Shown here: positions 38,908 to 52,199 of the stretch, piece by piece
How positions within the stretch are numbered: the stretch's first letter is position 1
Layout: each line of letters opens with the position of its first letter
Assembly: GCA_003254905.1 (NCBI GenBank)
Contig: QANU01063326.1
Coordinates: 424,241-488,240 of the forward strand
Direction of reading: 5' to 3'
Length of the DNA stretch: 64,000 nucleotides
From: Nissolia schottii
Taxonomy: Eukaryota; Streptophyta; Magnoliopsida; Fabales; Fabaceae
Notes under the pieces: model-generated
What the model was told of the DNA's origin: nothing
The model's database searches: none
The model's input: only the letters and a program-made list of their open reading frames with translations
Position numbers and translations under genes: made by a program

Positions 38908-39325
38908 GAGAGACCCATTCCCCTATGTTGAATTGCAACTACATCTCCAACAAAATAAAATTATTTGCACTTAGAAATAATAGTTCAATCCCTTCTCATC
39001 ACTAATGCAATGTGAAAATCTGTAGTAGAATCACATCAACATTGACATTGACAAGAATCCAACCAATATATACTATCCATATGCATCAATTTCATCCTAA
39101 ACACAGTACCCAACTATTCCTAATAGCAATTTCCCAAAGAATGCAAAAGATAACAACTACCTTTAATAATTTGATATTTTCTATCTTCACGCTGATGATA
39201 TACATCAAGCTGCCTACGCTCCGGTAACAGTTAGCCTGTATATCAAGCAATCTAGATGATGCATTTATTAATCCTAATTTTACCTAACCTAACCATTTTA
39301 ATGTGAAACACAACTTGCCTCACCT
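38908..39325. other. Short intergenic space
   Basis: AT-rich DNA between the LTR cluster and the 3' end of the leftward gene. It probably contains the 3' untranslated region of that gene. No feature was recognised. Confidence 0.35.
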
Positions 39326-42300
39326 TCACTTAGCTTTCTCCTCGTCTGACTGAGAGCCTGGGGGCTCAGAATTAACAAAGAAGTCATCCACTGAAATAAA
39401 ACAAAGGTACCTATGTTACAATCAAACCTGAACTTCAACTTTAGAAACGAAAAAGTGATAACAGAAACCAGATGATACCAAAAGATGACAACTTACAAGA
39501 ACAAAAACCAATTCTTTGCCTTGAACATTGAACATTTTAGTTAGCCCATTTATTGGTGCAAAACATAACTAAAAGGAGCATGCATGGCTTAACTAAAAGG
39601 GCTCTGTTAAATTCTATCTTACGTATCTTAATTGTTTATATTTCTATCTCACCAGTTATTCAATTCTTCATGGTTTTTCATGTTCTCCTAATAACTTTTT
39701 AAATTCTTGAGACTGATTACTTTCTAAAAATTATTTCACATCCTCATTTAATAGTTTGATTTCAAGAGTAAATTTCACTAGCTTCCCCTGAAGTTAGATG
39801 ATATTACCCACAATACCCCTTAATTTGTCATGACTAACACCCCTACAACTACAAGGGTACTCAATGTCGTGCTACAAGGTGCACAGACTGAATGGTTTGT
39901 ATGTAATATATATATACTACAAGGGTCCCCTTGATTTATTTATACTACCCATCTTCAACATTCTGCCGCGGGTCAGAAATTAGTATAGTATATATTCTGT
40001 TTATGGTAGTCTAAATCTATTTAGGCAACTATTATTCACCAAATTACAAAAATTAAACAAAACAAAACAAAAGAAAGAAAAAGGAAAATATGTATGCACT
40101 TACCATTACCTATGTCCTTTTGATCCGAAGATTCAAGCAAAATATCTGAATCGGACTGCATAAATGGGGAACCGGGATAGTTTCCTAGAGCTCCTAGATC
40201 TGCAAAGAAAGAAAATTCATAAACAAAGCATGAAGATGTCCACAAAAGGCAAACCTAAAAGAACATTACATAGGAACTCAAAAAGGTCCCAAACTTGTCA
40301 TAATGGGTAAACAAACAATTTCTCCAAACACGATGAACTCCAACTAGCCTGTATCAAAAAATGGACCACAGAGTAAAAAGAAAAATTACCTCCCAAGTTT
40401 GACAAATCTGCTGTTAGATCTGATAGGCTAAAGTTCCACTGAATTTGATCCAGTGATCTGGAAATTCCATTGCCATTTTCTGGTGCCAGTTGCAATCCTA
40501 CAGAACTTGCCACATCAGATGTAAATGCTGTATCGAGAGCAGATGCATCTGTGCACATTCCTGATATGTCCGATGCAGTGAAAGGGAAATGGCCACTGGA
40601 CGCAACTGACGCTGGACTCACTGGCATGTCTGACAAGGATGACATTGCACCATTTGGTGGAATAGTAGGAGTCATGTCCATATCAGGGGCACTGTGGTCC
40701 ACCACCATACTTAACAAGGACAAAAGCAACTCCCATCAGCAAAATTTCTATCAAGCAAATTACTAGAAAAGAGGAAGAGAAAGATGTTGCTTTACATTCC
40801 ACCAATTTAACCACATCTATGTGCATGACAGCTATAATACTGTGAGCATATTAGTGCGAAAAGTGCGGTAACACCCAAAAGGTACAAATTTAAGTGTTTA
40901 AGGCTTTAAGCCATTATACTTTATTTGGCCAACTCTCCTAAAAGCTTAAGCCATTAGCTACGGACAAGTAATTGGTTTTATATCTCCAACAACTAATAAC
41001 TTTATATGGAGGATATTTTTTGCTGGATATTGTGTGGTAAACCACAATATAAATATAAAAGTTATAATGCCTTCCAATAAGACCATTGTCAAAAACACAC
41101 ACTTAGAAATGAAACTATCAGTCAAGGCACCAAACAATTCATTGATAAAACCAATTGTAGCTTCTGAACACAACAATCATTTACACATTTCTGACAAACT
41201 GTAATGCAAACATCAGCTATGCAAGGCCATTGAGAAAACCCCCCAAGGCCGAGAGCAGACCTTTGTTGTACCCTTGTCCAATGATTGAATAAAACAAAAG
41301 AGGCAGCCGGAGTTGAATAAGTTCTCACCCATTCCCAGAATTTGTACGGATGGGATGAAAGTTGCTTGGTGCCGGAACTCCATCAACCACATGACAACCT
41401 GATATGCCACCAACCATGGAGTCCAGATGTGATTGACCAGCTGCTGGGATGGAAGGCTGCTGTAGCACTGGGTACCCCATAGGTAGGTTGTTGGCTGCAC
41501 TGCATACAAATGGTGTTGAAGAATAACGGGACAAGAGAGAAAAAGATAAGAAAATAACTGAAAGAAATGAATACTTGCAGCAACAAAGAAGATACATGGT
41601 GAAGCTTGTTCTGCAGCTAAAAGCAAATTGGAAATTTAAAAACACAAGTATCCATTAGTATATGAATCACTGTTCTTGTACTCTATTCATAAAGCAGAGG
41701 GATGAGCCATTAGTGATTAGCACAATATGTTGTACATTTTAATTTAATACGTAATCATAAGGTTTCTCAATATAAGACACACAAATATTAATGATACCAT
41801 AAATCATCAAGCCTATATTGGTTTAAAGAACTTCCAAGAACTCTGCATCTCACTGTTCTTTCTAATACTAGGGACAGGGAAGTGTGTATTAAGACCTTTT
41901 CATGAGACACGTGGTCTGATCCTTTTTGCTGACTAAGATTTTAGAAGTGTGGCAAGAATAATAGTCAAAATAATTATTGTTTAACATAAGAATTTAAATG
42001 GCATCCCTCAAAACTAACATTTTACTTCTAGTCTGGGTTCAAATACATAAATACATTGATATAAGGCAAGATTTACCAGCTATTGGATGGATTCCATTTT
42101 GTATAGGAGCCAACGGAACCTTTGCAGGCATAGGACCCTTCATCAGATGAAATTGATACTCAAGTAAATGATTGAATAGAAGTATTTGCCTTTTCAATTT
42201 TAGCCTGATATAGTAGGCCCTGAAGAAATCGGCATTCTCTTCTTCCAGCTTTTGCCATACTGAATTGGAAAAGGGAAAAAAAAAAATCAAAGAGAAAGCA

Positions 42301-43831
42301 ATGGGACCTGCAACTGCTTTTAAAGGAAATTAAATAAAAATGTAGTCAATAGGATTTTTTCCAAAAGCAATATGTCTCAACTATAAATTTATGTTTATTT
42401 CCACATCATTAACTCATGGGACAGCTAATCATTCTATTCAAATAAAATTTGAACAACTTATATTTATATTATTAGTAGTATGAAAATATAAATAGCATGG
42501 CAGAGATTTTCAAGATGGTTACCCAGAGTAGTAAAACCTGGATCTATCTTTGCTCGAGTCAAGAGTGTTTTCACCACTTCATCTTTATTCATATATAATT
42601 GTAGGCACCTTTCTATTAAATTCTGGACCTACAAAAATTTTGAAAAATTTATCAAAAAGAGTGGGGAAACAGATGAGTCCAGATTAGCTTTGGTGCACTA
42701 TCCCATAGAACTATACAGTCAAGTAAAATGTTTGACAAACAATAGACTGCCTTACAAGCTCGATGTCTTGCCGTGAAACTTTTTTGCTATCATTGCTTGA
42801 AGCGGATGCTGAACCTGCATCTGCAACAGGAGCATCAGCTGTGTGATTGTTTGGTTGCTCACTCTGGGACTCATGAGAAGCTTGGGTTGAGGACTGTAAT
42901 TCTTGCATGGTCTGCCAATCCACAAAAAGGTTTAATTAACATAGATATAGCAACATAACCCAATGATGCTTTCATATTTGACAAAATTCACCTAAGCCCG
43001 TAACAACATCAATTTTGATTGTTTGAATTAAGCAGATTCATTGGGGCCAAACCTTTCACAAACAAACATTGCAACATGTATACAAGAATAAGAAGCATTT
43101 ACGTACTTATTGTCCACCGATTTGGTGACAGGATTGATGAGATATAGAAATTGTTGTGATTATTGCAAACTAAGTAATAAAATGGGGGAGAACCTCCAAG
43201 TGCTGCATTTCAGCTGAAAAACAAACTGACCACACGTCTTCGGGAAATTTAGGAAATGACCAACTGCCAATCTTCAAATTCAAGATAATTTGCATATATG
43301 TCATTAAACAGTAACACCCTCAAGTCGACGCAGTTTTGATCTGACACAAGAATAGTAATGATATTGTAAAAGCAAACCATTTTTTGGAACTAAATAATTC
43401 TTGAAGTAACATACATACCCATCAACAAAGAAACGCCTGGGTAACACCAGCAGAATCGCACAAGCAAGCAAAAAAGAAAAAATAAAAAAAAGATCGGCAA
43501 TCGGGTTCAAATTTAAGTGCAGCAGACAAGTAGGCATAGAAATTGGAGATGATACATATCTCAATTGTCAAAAATAAAAAAATCCAAATGCCTCGTGGCA
43601 AAAGCAAAGCATAGAATAGAGCAGATGAAGATCTAGCAGATATATACACATCAATTATTACCTCACTGAGAGTCAGTGACAGTTGCTGAATCTCCAACTG
43701 AAAAAGAGAGAGAAAATTTTAATGTCGACGAATTCAGAAAGCTTTAACAACAGCTGCTAGTGACTGAATTAGGAAGGGGCGTTTTTTGTGAGAGAAACTT
43801 GTTGACGGAATGGGGATTGGAAAAGCAGCAT
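39326..43831 (-). CDS. Uncharacterised conserved plant protein (RQDIELVQNLIERCLQLY family)
   Basis: Seven well-supported exons in one frame are the complement of 42756-42911, 42523-42628, 42077-42259, 41329-41494, 40390-40709, 40110-40199 and 39326-39390. Upstream, 43662-43697 (LEIQQLSLTLSE) splices in frame, and 43799-43831 offers an ATG (MLLFQSPFRQQ) with a weak donor. Using both gives about 384 residues; translation could instead begin at the ATG at 42908. A conserved core at about residues 70-135 reads SRQDIELVQNLIERCLQLY and WQKLEEENADFFRAYYIRLK and is predicted helical. The rest is serine/proline-rich and low-complexity, with a conserved NFSLSDLTADLSNLG motif and an acidic tail (SQSDEEKAK). 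I recall similar plant proteins of unknown function and assign none. No signal peptide or membrane segment is evident. Confidence 0.8.
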
Positions 43832-44610
43832 TGAAGACTGAGGAGCAGGTTTAACAGATATTTTCAGGAGTGACGACGACTCAATGGCCAGAAATTACAG
43901 TTAACAGACGTGAGTGACACAGATCGAATGTTATGCTATGCAGATGACTCACGCGGTTAGTAAAAAGTATATACTTGTATTATTTTATTTAAAAAAAACA
44001 AGTGTTCAATCCTAAGTGAAATTGGCGGAGACTCATTTTAGTGGTAATATATGAATTATTTATGAGTTTTTTTTTTAAATTTTAATATATTTACTTGCAA
44101 TTTATATTTAGATGTATTAAATTAAGAATGAATTTAAAAAGTGATAATTAATAATGTATGAAAAGAATATTATAAACCCTAAAAAAAGTTCTGGACATGT
44201 TGCAAGTCTATATCCAACTCACTTAAATTATTACTAAAAATAATCAAAGAGAATGAGATATTTTAATGAGAAAATGAAAGTTACATTGAATGGGAATGGG
44301 AGAGTCCGACAGAGAAGTAAAAAAAAAAAAAAAGAAGGAAAAAAGAAATAAAAAAGAGTACTGAGAATAAAATAAAATGTGCGAAAAAGAAATGTAATGA
44401 AATGAATAACTACTACTAAAATCTTAGGACAGGGCTACAATCGTAAATTCAACGCTGGTTCGTCGGGTTCGGTCCGCAACAGTTACACCAATCACGACTC
44501 ACGAGGTCCGCGTCAGTGCCATAACGCCACTACATACACTGACCAACCACACTATTTCATACTTGCCATTTACTTCTCGTTTCACGAGATATGTTCGCTC
44601 TCACAACATA
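43832..44610. other. Promoter side of uncharacterised gene; poly-A-rich DNA
   Basis: The interval holds the likely leader and promoter of the leftward gene up to about 43980, then AT-rich DNA with a purine-rich stretch at about 44310-44400. The GC-richer patch at 44440-44580 shows no gene or repeat that I recognise. Confidence 0.35.
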
Positions 44611-45167
44611 TGGTGCATATTTATTATGCAAAAATAACACGTCAACATCTAATTTTATATACTTATATATACCATATTTAAATTAGATAATTAATGATTA
44701 TTATATATCTATAATATAAATTTTTAAAATAGAATACAAATTTAAAGGCATTAAAATACAAATATTTGAGACGTTAAAACATAAATTTTATGCGCATTTA
44801 TACACAGAGTTTATTTGGACTACACTACAAACTTATAGTTCAGAGTTATATACAATCTCAACTTTATTTAAAAATGCATAAACATTACAAATAGTAATGA
44901 ATAAATTTTATACATATGAATGTACAAACATTACAAAATTATCAGAGTGTTTTACAATCTAAATTTTATTTAAAAAAATACACAAATATTATACGTAATA
45001 ACGCACAAACTTTATTCCCACGAGTGCACAAATATTACAAACTTGTGGATGATATTCTCAACTATATTTAATTAAGTACACAAACATTACAAAAGTTAAA
45101 ACGTAAACTTTATGTATATAAATACGGGGTGTATGTATGGTATAAGTTTTTAGTGTACGTGTAGCAT
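44611..45167. mobile_element. MITE family copy B (long version)
   Basis: The right end GTGTACGTGTAGCAT matches the inverted terminus of copies A and C. The interior repeats CACAAACATTACAAA, CACAAACTTTATT and TACATATGAATGTAC words with the same order as the reverse complement of the copy at 51605-52069. The left end is eroded, so the start is approximate. Non-coding. Confidence 0.6.
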
Positions 45168-47690
45168 GACTCTTTATTATGTGTTCTTTAAGTATTATTA
45201 ATTATAAATTTTAATTTAAAATATTTTTAAAATATAAAATATTTAAAATTAATAATATTTTTTAAAAATGTATTTAATATATTTTATGTACATATAAATA
45301 TTTTTTTTTATTTTCACTATTTTTAATTAGAGAAATGTAGTCAAGATTTTAAACAAGTGGTTTATTTTAGATAGTTTTTTCTTTTTTTAAAAGTATGAAG
45401 TGGAAAGAAAATGTGGAGAATTTTTTTTCCCCTTATCAACCTTGTGTTGGTAAGTAAAAAATGTTAGTAAGTGGTTAGAATAAGAAGAGTGAAATTTAAT
45501 CAATTAATTTAATATAGATATCAAAAATCGTCTTTATTTTTCAATATTAAAATAATAAAAATACTTTTTATGCACCTTATGATTTGAACTTGAATTCTTC
45601 TATTTTATCGAGTAGGTAGAAACAACTAGATTATAGGCTAAACCACATGAATCTCCTTTATAGTATAGATTTTGTTTAATTTTGAAGAATATATATCTTC
45701 TAATAATTATACTACACGAGTCGATTTGGTCGGTCAAATAGTTGTAAATGATAAGTTTTTCTTTTCTCTTTTGAAAAAGAGTTTTCTTATTTGGTAAGGT
45801 ATTGTCCCCGTACACCTCTTAAAAATTTTACTATTTTTTTGCAAGTCCTAGTGTCCTTCCTGACACAAGAAATATTAATTCTAAACATGCATAAATGGTG
45901 TGATTAGAGCTAATACCCAGTCATCAAGATTAATGGTATTAAGGATGTAAAGGGAGAGAGGGAGATAAACGAATTAATGGTGGTGATTAGAGCTAATAGA
46001 GCCATCAAGTTGCCTGTTGTGCTTCAGATGTGTTGTCAATATCTACGAATATATGCTTTCAACATGTTTGGCTTGATTAAAATTTTGTTCACTGCTTTCC
46101 AAGTTTCTTCACAACAGTATCTTTATCTTCTCACAGAATAGAGCATTCACTAATTAAGTACTGATTATGATGAGCCACCTAAATTAGAAATAGAGCTAAC
46201 GGTTCTTGATTAAAATGTTTCTTTAATTTTGGAAAACGTGGACGCATTATGGCGATCATAACTTTTGGTTAACACTATCAGGGAGAGTAGGAAACTGAAG
46301 TAAAATAGAAGATAACTAAAAAATGAAATCAGATTTAATAAGGTAATTAAGATTTTAAATTAATTGCTGGGAGTTGTTTTTTTTTTTTTTGCCGGTATGG
46401 GGATTCAAGTCCTAAGTATAACTAAAACTTGTAAGGGAGAACATTGACCGTCTTAGTAGTCACTGTTATCCAACTCAAACATAATTGCCAATAGTACAAA
46501 GTTACGTGTGATTTCACCTAAGAAAAGATAATACAGGGTACAATTCTCTTTTGTTAATTGGTAGCTTTGTTTTCAAGTTCCAACACACAGTAGATAGTAG
46601 AAGTTTAGATATGGTACTTGGTTATTCTAATATCTTTAACTTGAAGTTGAACTAGGTGAGTGTTAAGACCGTAACAGAATGATCATCTACCTATAGGCTT
46701 TATCTAATTTCAATAATTTTCTCCAATTTAGAAATATGCATAACAAATAGCTGCAACATAAAAGACAGGCATTTCCCCAGAAAAAGGCCAAATTGTGAAA
46801 AATGAATGAGATGCAGTCCTATTCACAAAAATACGTTGTGATTTACATGATAGCAGACAGGGTTGTTGTGGTTATACGACCACCAGGCACCAGCAATAGA
46901 CAGGACGTGTATAATTATATATCTTATTATAGTCTTAGTTATATGAAAGGAACAACCAATTTGATAGATGCCACGAGAAATTTGATATTTTGGTGCACAT
47001 GGGTGAGACAAGTTCGTAACTATAACTTCACACGATCAAATTCTCAATACTCAAATGGATCCTAAAAGTTGAATGGGTGCACATCAATAGATGTGCCATA
47101 GCTGGGAAAATTATTGGCAGGACCACAATGTATCACCTTCTGTCTCCTTTTCTTCACCGTTGTCTGCATTTTGCGTACAACGAATAAAATGATCATTTGT
47201 AAGTTGTAACTACTTATGTTTAGTTTGTTAAGAATGCTACATGTACAACAACATTTATGGGAGAGTTATCTAAATGTTATTATACATTTAACATTCTCCT
47301 TTTGTCTTTTAGTGGACACGGCTAGAATTGATTTTAGAAGAGGATATAAATAAAAAATTCTACGTTAATTGATCATGAGTCCTTAAAAGGGAAATCCAAA
47401 TAAGTATCGAGTTACTAATAGTGTAAATAACGTCCTCATTCTTAAGGATACTATTGTCGGTTAGTTAAAATTATTTATCCTTTCTCTTCTAATTAGTTTT
47501 TATTAAATCTCTTATAATATTCTTTATATATTCATTTTTTCTCTTCTTAAATAACTATACAAGATAGTCTCCTCCTTACATTTACTGTTTGCTAAATAAT
47601 ATCTCATAGTATAATTGTTTCCATTAATAATGTAATTTATCTCTAGAGCGCAACCTTTTAGAACTTTGTCAAACACTAGTGAACACTGTA
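45168..47690. other. Intergenic DNA without a recognised gene
   Basis: AT-rich sequence with a poly-T run near 46380. An ATGCTACATGTACAACAAC string near 47228 partly resembles the MITE terminus, but no partner end was found. The left end of the PIF/Harbinger relic probably lies in about 47200-47700, but its inverted repeat was not identified. Confidence 0.35.
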
Positions 47691-47699
47691 ACATATTGA

Positions 47700-48545
47700 C
47701 ATTGTTGTTCGAATCGAGAACTCCAAAAAATGCATGTCATATCAAAAGGTCAGATGAAGCCACAACTTCGAGCACTATAGTTGCAATCCCATGATAACCA
47801 CTCATGTACATACTTTTTCATGATTTTGGACAATTTTTCCACTGTCAATGCATGTAGTCGATGCTACCCATCATGCCAGGGAAGCCACGTTCCTCCCCCA
47901 TTTGCAATAGGCGTTCTACATCGCTTGAGTTCGGTTTTCGCAAGTATTCAATCTCGAACACTAAAATCACGCCTTCGACAAACTTCTCTAAGCACTCAAC
48001 TATAGTGATTTCGCCTATCCGCACATAATCGTCAATGACATCAGTTGTTATTCCATACATCAACATATGCATGGTAGCCGTGCACTTTTGCAACGAAGAT
48101 GAGCCTTTCTTCCCTGTAACATCGACCCTTTGCTAAAAATATGGATCAACATTTGAGAGGGCATTGACTATGCGAAGGAAGACGTGACTTCTCATTCCGA
48201 ACCTTTGCCATAATGTCTCTTGAGGATACGTCGAATTAGGTGCAAAGTAATATTGATAAAGACGGTCATGTCCTGCTTCACCACGGTCTCTATCTATCCA
48301 CCTACGAGAAGTGGATGAAGAGCTTCACCCATACTTTTCCTTAATGAGTTGAAGATGGTGCTCGTCTTCCTCATCATCAAATAAGTAATCCGCAATTCAC
48401 TCATCTAAAGATTCATCTGAATTACCATATAAAACATTGTTATAAATATCCTCAAAAGACACATATTTTGGTTGATTAGAACTTTCAAGCATTTGAAGTA
48501 ATGGATATTTTAGTGATGATTGTGAGTCAACAAGTGCTTTTTAAA
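47700..48545 (-). pseudogene. PIF/Harbinger transposase relic
   Basis: Read on the minus strand, the segment encodes RRWIDRDR...HDRLYQYYFAPN, then MRSHVFLRIVNAL, then MLMYGITTDVIDDYVRIGE, then ERGFPGMMGSIDYMH. These are hallmarks of plant Harbinger-type DDE (nuclease-like) transposases. Stops interrupt the frame, for example near 48397, near 48134 and after the SIDYMH block, where the tryptophan-rich continuation is disrupted. The downstream catalytic part is missing. It pairs with the relic of the accessory DNA-binding frame at 49000-50207 on the same strand. Confidence 0.8.
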
Positions 48546-48999
48546 GGATTGAAAAAGGAAGAAAAATGAAATTTGCATATATATAAGAGAAAAAAAATGG
48601 AAGTGTTTTAGTAGTGGCTATTTGTTTTCATTGGCCTTTGTAAAACATTTTACGTGCCAATGGTTATTTATGCATTTATGCCAACCGCCATTTCACTCAC
48701 CTCACCTGCCAACATTAATTCATGTGCATTTACTTACCTACACCATTCACTTACCTACAACATTAAAAAGTTATGCATTCTCAATTTGAATTACTGTCGT
48801 CCAGTATGCATTTAAATTTGTTTAGCATATATACATAAAAAATTATTTTATAAAATTAGAAAATAAAATACATAAGAAACAAACATTACATAATTAAAAC
48901 ATTATATTAATAAAATATTACATTATTAAAATTATTATATATGCTCTATGAATACAATCAACATTTAACCAAAATATTTTGCAACATTTTTTTCTACAG

Positions 49000-50207
49000 G
49001 CTTCTCATGCATAAGTAGTTGATTCTCACTCATCGTAGAGGTGTCTGCATGAAGTAATTTCAAATCCATCCCTTTCCTTTGCCTTTATCTCTATTTGTTG
49101 CCTCTCCTTCAATACCTTTAGCTCATTGTCCTTCATCACCATTATCTATTCCATGCACTGTCTAGTCTTTTTTCTTCTCAGCCACATATTCCTCTGCGAG
49201 AGATGCTGTCTGAGCTTTCACGGCTTCAAGCAGTGCACTAACTTCGTCATCGTAACCGTAGGGCGTTTTTCATTTCCCCTTGCCCTCGTTTTTTTGGTTT
49301 CTTGCAGACAAACTGGAGACTCCACATCAACATTCCCAGGCATTATAGTTTTTGGATTTGATGAGCATGAGTACGCTCCATAAGCACTTGTCTTTGTTCT
49401 TTTGGAACCTCCACCTTGTGTTGACTGTGATCACTACTATTTTGGTTGCTTTCAGAGCATATTCCAGTGTGTTACAAGAGTTAATTTCTTCCCAACATTT
49501 TTTAGATAGAGTTCATGAGTCAACTCAATCATATCGTCACTATTTGAACCACTCCTTGCATTTCGAGATGTTACATCATGGTAACTACCGAATGCTTGAA
49601 CCATTGGGTTGATTTTATTATGTCATCATTTCTTGATTTCATTTTCCTTCTTATATGCATGGATCTGGCTCCAAAATGTATCACCCTTTCGGTCAATAAT
49701 AATTATGGGGTCCATGGATACAGTTAGCCAAGCACTTATAAGTTGCTCAGTCTCTTTCAATTGTCGGTGAATATTCTCTTTGCGGTCTTCAAATGCCTCA
49801 TCATGGAGGTCAATATCCTTTAGTCCAAGATCGTTGGAAAACCCAAAATATCGTGAACTCGACGTCGAATTTATCAGTGTTTGATAAGATGGGTTATATG
49901 ACTCACCAACATCTATTGACTCTAACAGAGGAACTCCTAATTGAGTTTGAAATGGGAAAGATGATGGTTGTAGTGGAGAATTGATATTTAGGTGTTTGTG
50001 AATTTTGGTTGTTTAGAAAATAGAAAATTGAATATTGGAAGGAGCATGAAAAATTGAGTTTTGAAGGTTTTGATTTTGGAAGAAGTTTGAAATTTCAAAT
50101 TTTGGATTTTGAGGGTTTGGAGATCGGAGATTTTGGTTATTTAGATTTTGAGAGAAATGAGAATTTTGCATGTAATTGAGAAAATGATTGAATTGATTTG
50201 GAACCAT
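49000..50207 (-). pseudogene. PIF/Harbinger accessory Myb/SANT-like ORF relic
   Basis: The minus-strand reading starts NQFNHFLNYMQNSHFSQN and continues with an Asn/Gln/Phe-rich segment, the usual N-terminus of the Myb/trihelix-like accessory protein of plant Harbinger elements. Farther on, fragments with a region rich in LKDIDLHDEAFEDRKENI-type residues and a lysine-rich coiled C-terminal part (KERQQIEIKAKERD) are readable in changing frames. Several stops and frameshifts break it. The start context has changed to ATGGTTCC. Confidence 0.7.
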
Positions 50208-50539
50208 TTTTTGTGAGGGAAAAAGATTAATAGAAAATGTGTGGGAGAAATTTAGAAAATATTAGAAAAGAAATGAATGAGTTGTGAAAATGGAAATGAA
50301 AATTAGTAGTATTTATAAAGTTATTTTTATTTCAAACGAGTTAACCTTATGCAATGCAATGGTCATGAGGTACAGTTTGCAACAATTATTATTTGAACAT
50401 ATATTATCAAATAAAGATTATATGTTTCCAAAATTTTATAAATTCAGTAACCAACAATTACTCACGTATTATTTGTATAGATATACATGTCCTCAAATGT
50501 GTTTTCAATGAAAATATTATTGGGTAGGATTGAGACTCG

Positions 50540-50860
50540 GTTGGACTTCGGCTCTCTTGAGACCCGTGCCACATCCCTCCATCCTTGCTCCAACCATATA
50601 CTCCCTCATCCCTCTTGTCGTTGTTACAACAAGGATCCAAATTTCTATCTGTTAAAGCTTATCTAAGAGTAGTTCTAACCGGAGCAAAATAGAGTCCCCA
50701 ACAAGAGGAACGAGAGATTGAGCACTTGGAGTAGAGACAGAGGGATGCAACTTGGTTTTCAAGAGCGTCACAGTCCCTTTGAGCGAGGGCTCTTTTCGGT
50801 CCAATAATATTGGGATATGTGTTATGACATAAATATTTTAATAGAAAAAAAAACTATTAT
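50540..50860. other. Spacer between head-to-head PIF relics
   Basis: GC-richer DNA separates the two diverging accessory-frame relics. It carries GGACTTCGGCTCTCTTGAGACC near 50550 and GAGCGAGGGCTCTTTTCGGTCC near 50780, an imperfect inverted pair that may hold the terminal inverted repeats of the two elements. No gene. Confidence 0.4.
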
Positions 50861-50919
50861 GTATCTGTTTTTTTATTTGGTCGGAAGATCTTATTATGAT
50901 GCATCTATTGAAACAACTG

Positions 50920-51300
50920 TTTCCCATTGACTTTAATTTATGACTATTGCAATGCTTTCATTCAACGGTTTAGAAATAAAAAAATTTATAAATACTACTC
51001 ATTTTCACTTCTATTTTTCACAACTCCTTCTTTTCCTTTTCAATATTTTTTAAATTTATCCCAAACAAATTATACTCATATTTTATTTCACAAAAAATAG
51101 ATCCAACTCAATCTTTTTTTTTTTTTCGATTACATACAAAATTCTCAATCTTCAAAGTCTTAAAATCCAAATATCCAAATTTCTCAATCACCAAAGCTTC
51201 AAAATCTAAATCCAAAATTTCAAATTCCAAACTTCTTCCAAAATAAAAACTCTCAAAATCTTCAAACTCCTACCAACCTTCAAAAGTCAATTTGTCATGT
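50920..51300 (+). pseudogene. Second, inverted PIF/Harbinger accessory-ORF fragment
   Basis: The leader TTTATAAATACTACTCATTTTC and the start-region string TTCACAAAAAATAGATCCAACTCAATC closely mirror, on the opposite strand, the leader and start of the relic ending at 50207. The following sequence has the same Asn/Gln/Lys-biased TCTCAATCTTCAAAGTC pattern. The start codon is ATA where ATG is expected, and the frame is broken by a poly-T expansion. Only the 5' end is left; nothing of a transposase follows. Confidence 0.65.
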
Positions 51301-51604
51301 TGCTTTTAATATTCATTTTCCTATTTTTTTCAAACAATTAAAATTCATCAAATTGTAATATTTTTCGTGTTAATCTCTAATATGAAATTGTTTAGATATC
51401 AATAGTCTTTAGACAAAGAATAAAATGACATACCAAATTAATACTAATGTGTTCTCTTCAATTTTTAAATACTGTTAAATATTTTAATGAATGAAAAAAT
51501 TTTCTTCTAAGAGAAAAACTATATTATACAAATTAGTTATGTGGCATTGTGTTAAGTCTTACCTAATGTAGCCATATCTCTCCTCATAAATTAAAAATAG
51601 AGAC

Positions 51605-52069
51605 ATGCTACGTGTACATATACCATACATACGCCTCATATTTATGTACATAAAGTTTATATTTTAACGCTCGTAATGTTTGTTCACTCAATTAAATATA
51701 GTTGAGAATAACATCTATAAATTTGTAATGTTTGTGCACTCGTGAGAATAAAGTTTGTGCATTATTACGTATAATGTTTATGCGTTTTTTTAAATAAAGT
51801 TAAGATTGTAAAACACACTGATAATTTTGTAATGTTTGTGCATTTACACGTATAAAATTTGTGCATTACTATTTATAATATTGGTGCATTTTTAAATAAA
51901 ATTCAGATTGCATGTAACTTTGAACTATAGGTTTGTAGTAGTGTAGTCCAAATAAAGTTTGTGCTTTAACGCATTTTAGGAAACTATATTGTGTACGTAT
52001 AATAATCATTAATTACCTAATTTAAATAATGTATGTATGAATGTATGAAATTGGATGCATACGTAGCAT
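51605..52069. mobile_element. MITE family copy C (long version, inverted)
   Basis: It begins ATGCTACGTGTACATATACC and ends ATGCATACGTAGCAT. Terminal words are inverted copies of each other and match copies A and B. The inside repeats GTAATGTTTGTGCACTC, ATAAAGTTTGTGCATTA and related words at about 45-50 bp spacing. It is the best-preserved full-length copy in the window and ends about 150 bp upstream of the transcribed region of the CCCH/RING gene. Confidence 0.7.
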
Positions 52070-52199
52070 TTTTTTTTTAAATTATATGTATTAAACTAAA
52101 ATTTTAAATATATATATTTTTGATACATTTTACCCTCTCTTTTTTTTTTGGGTACATATTAAATTTTTTAAATATGATAATAAAAAAGTAAATCAGGAA

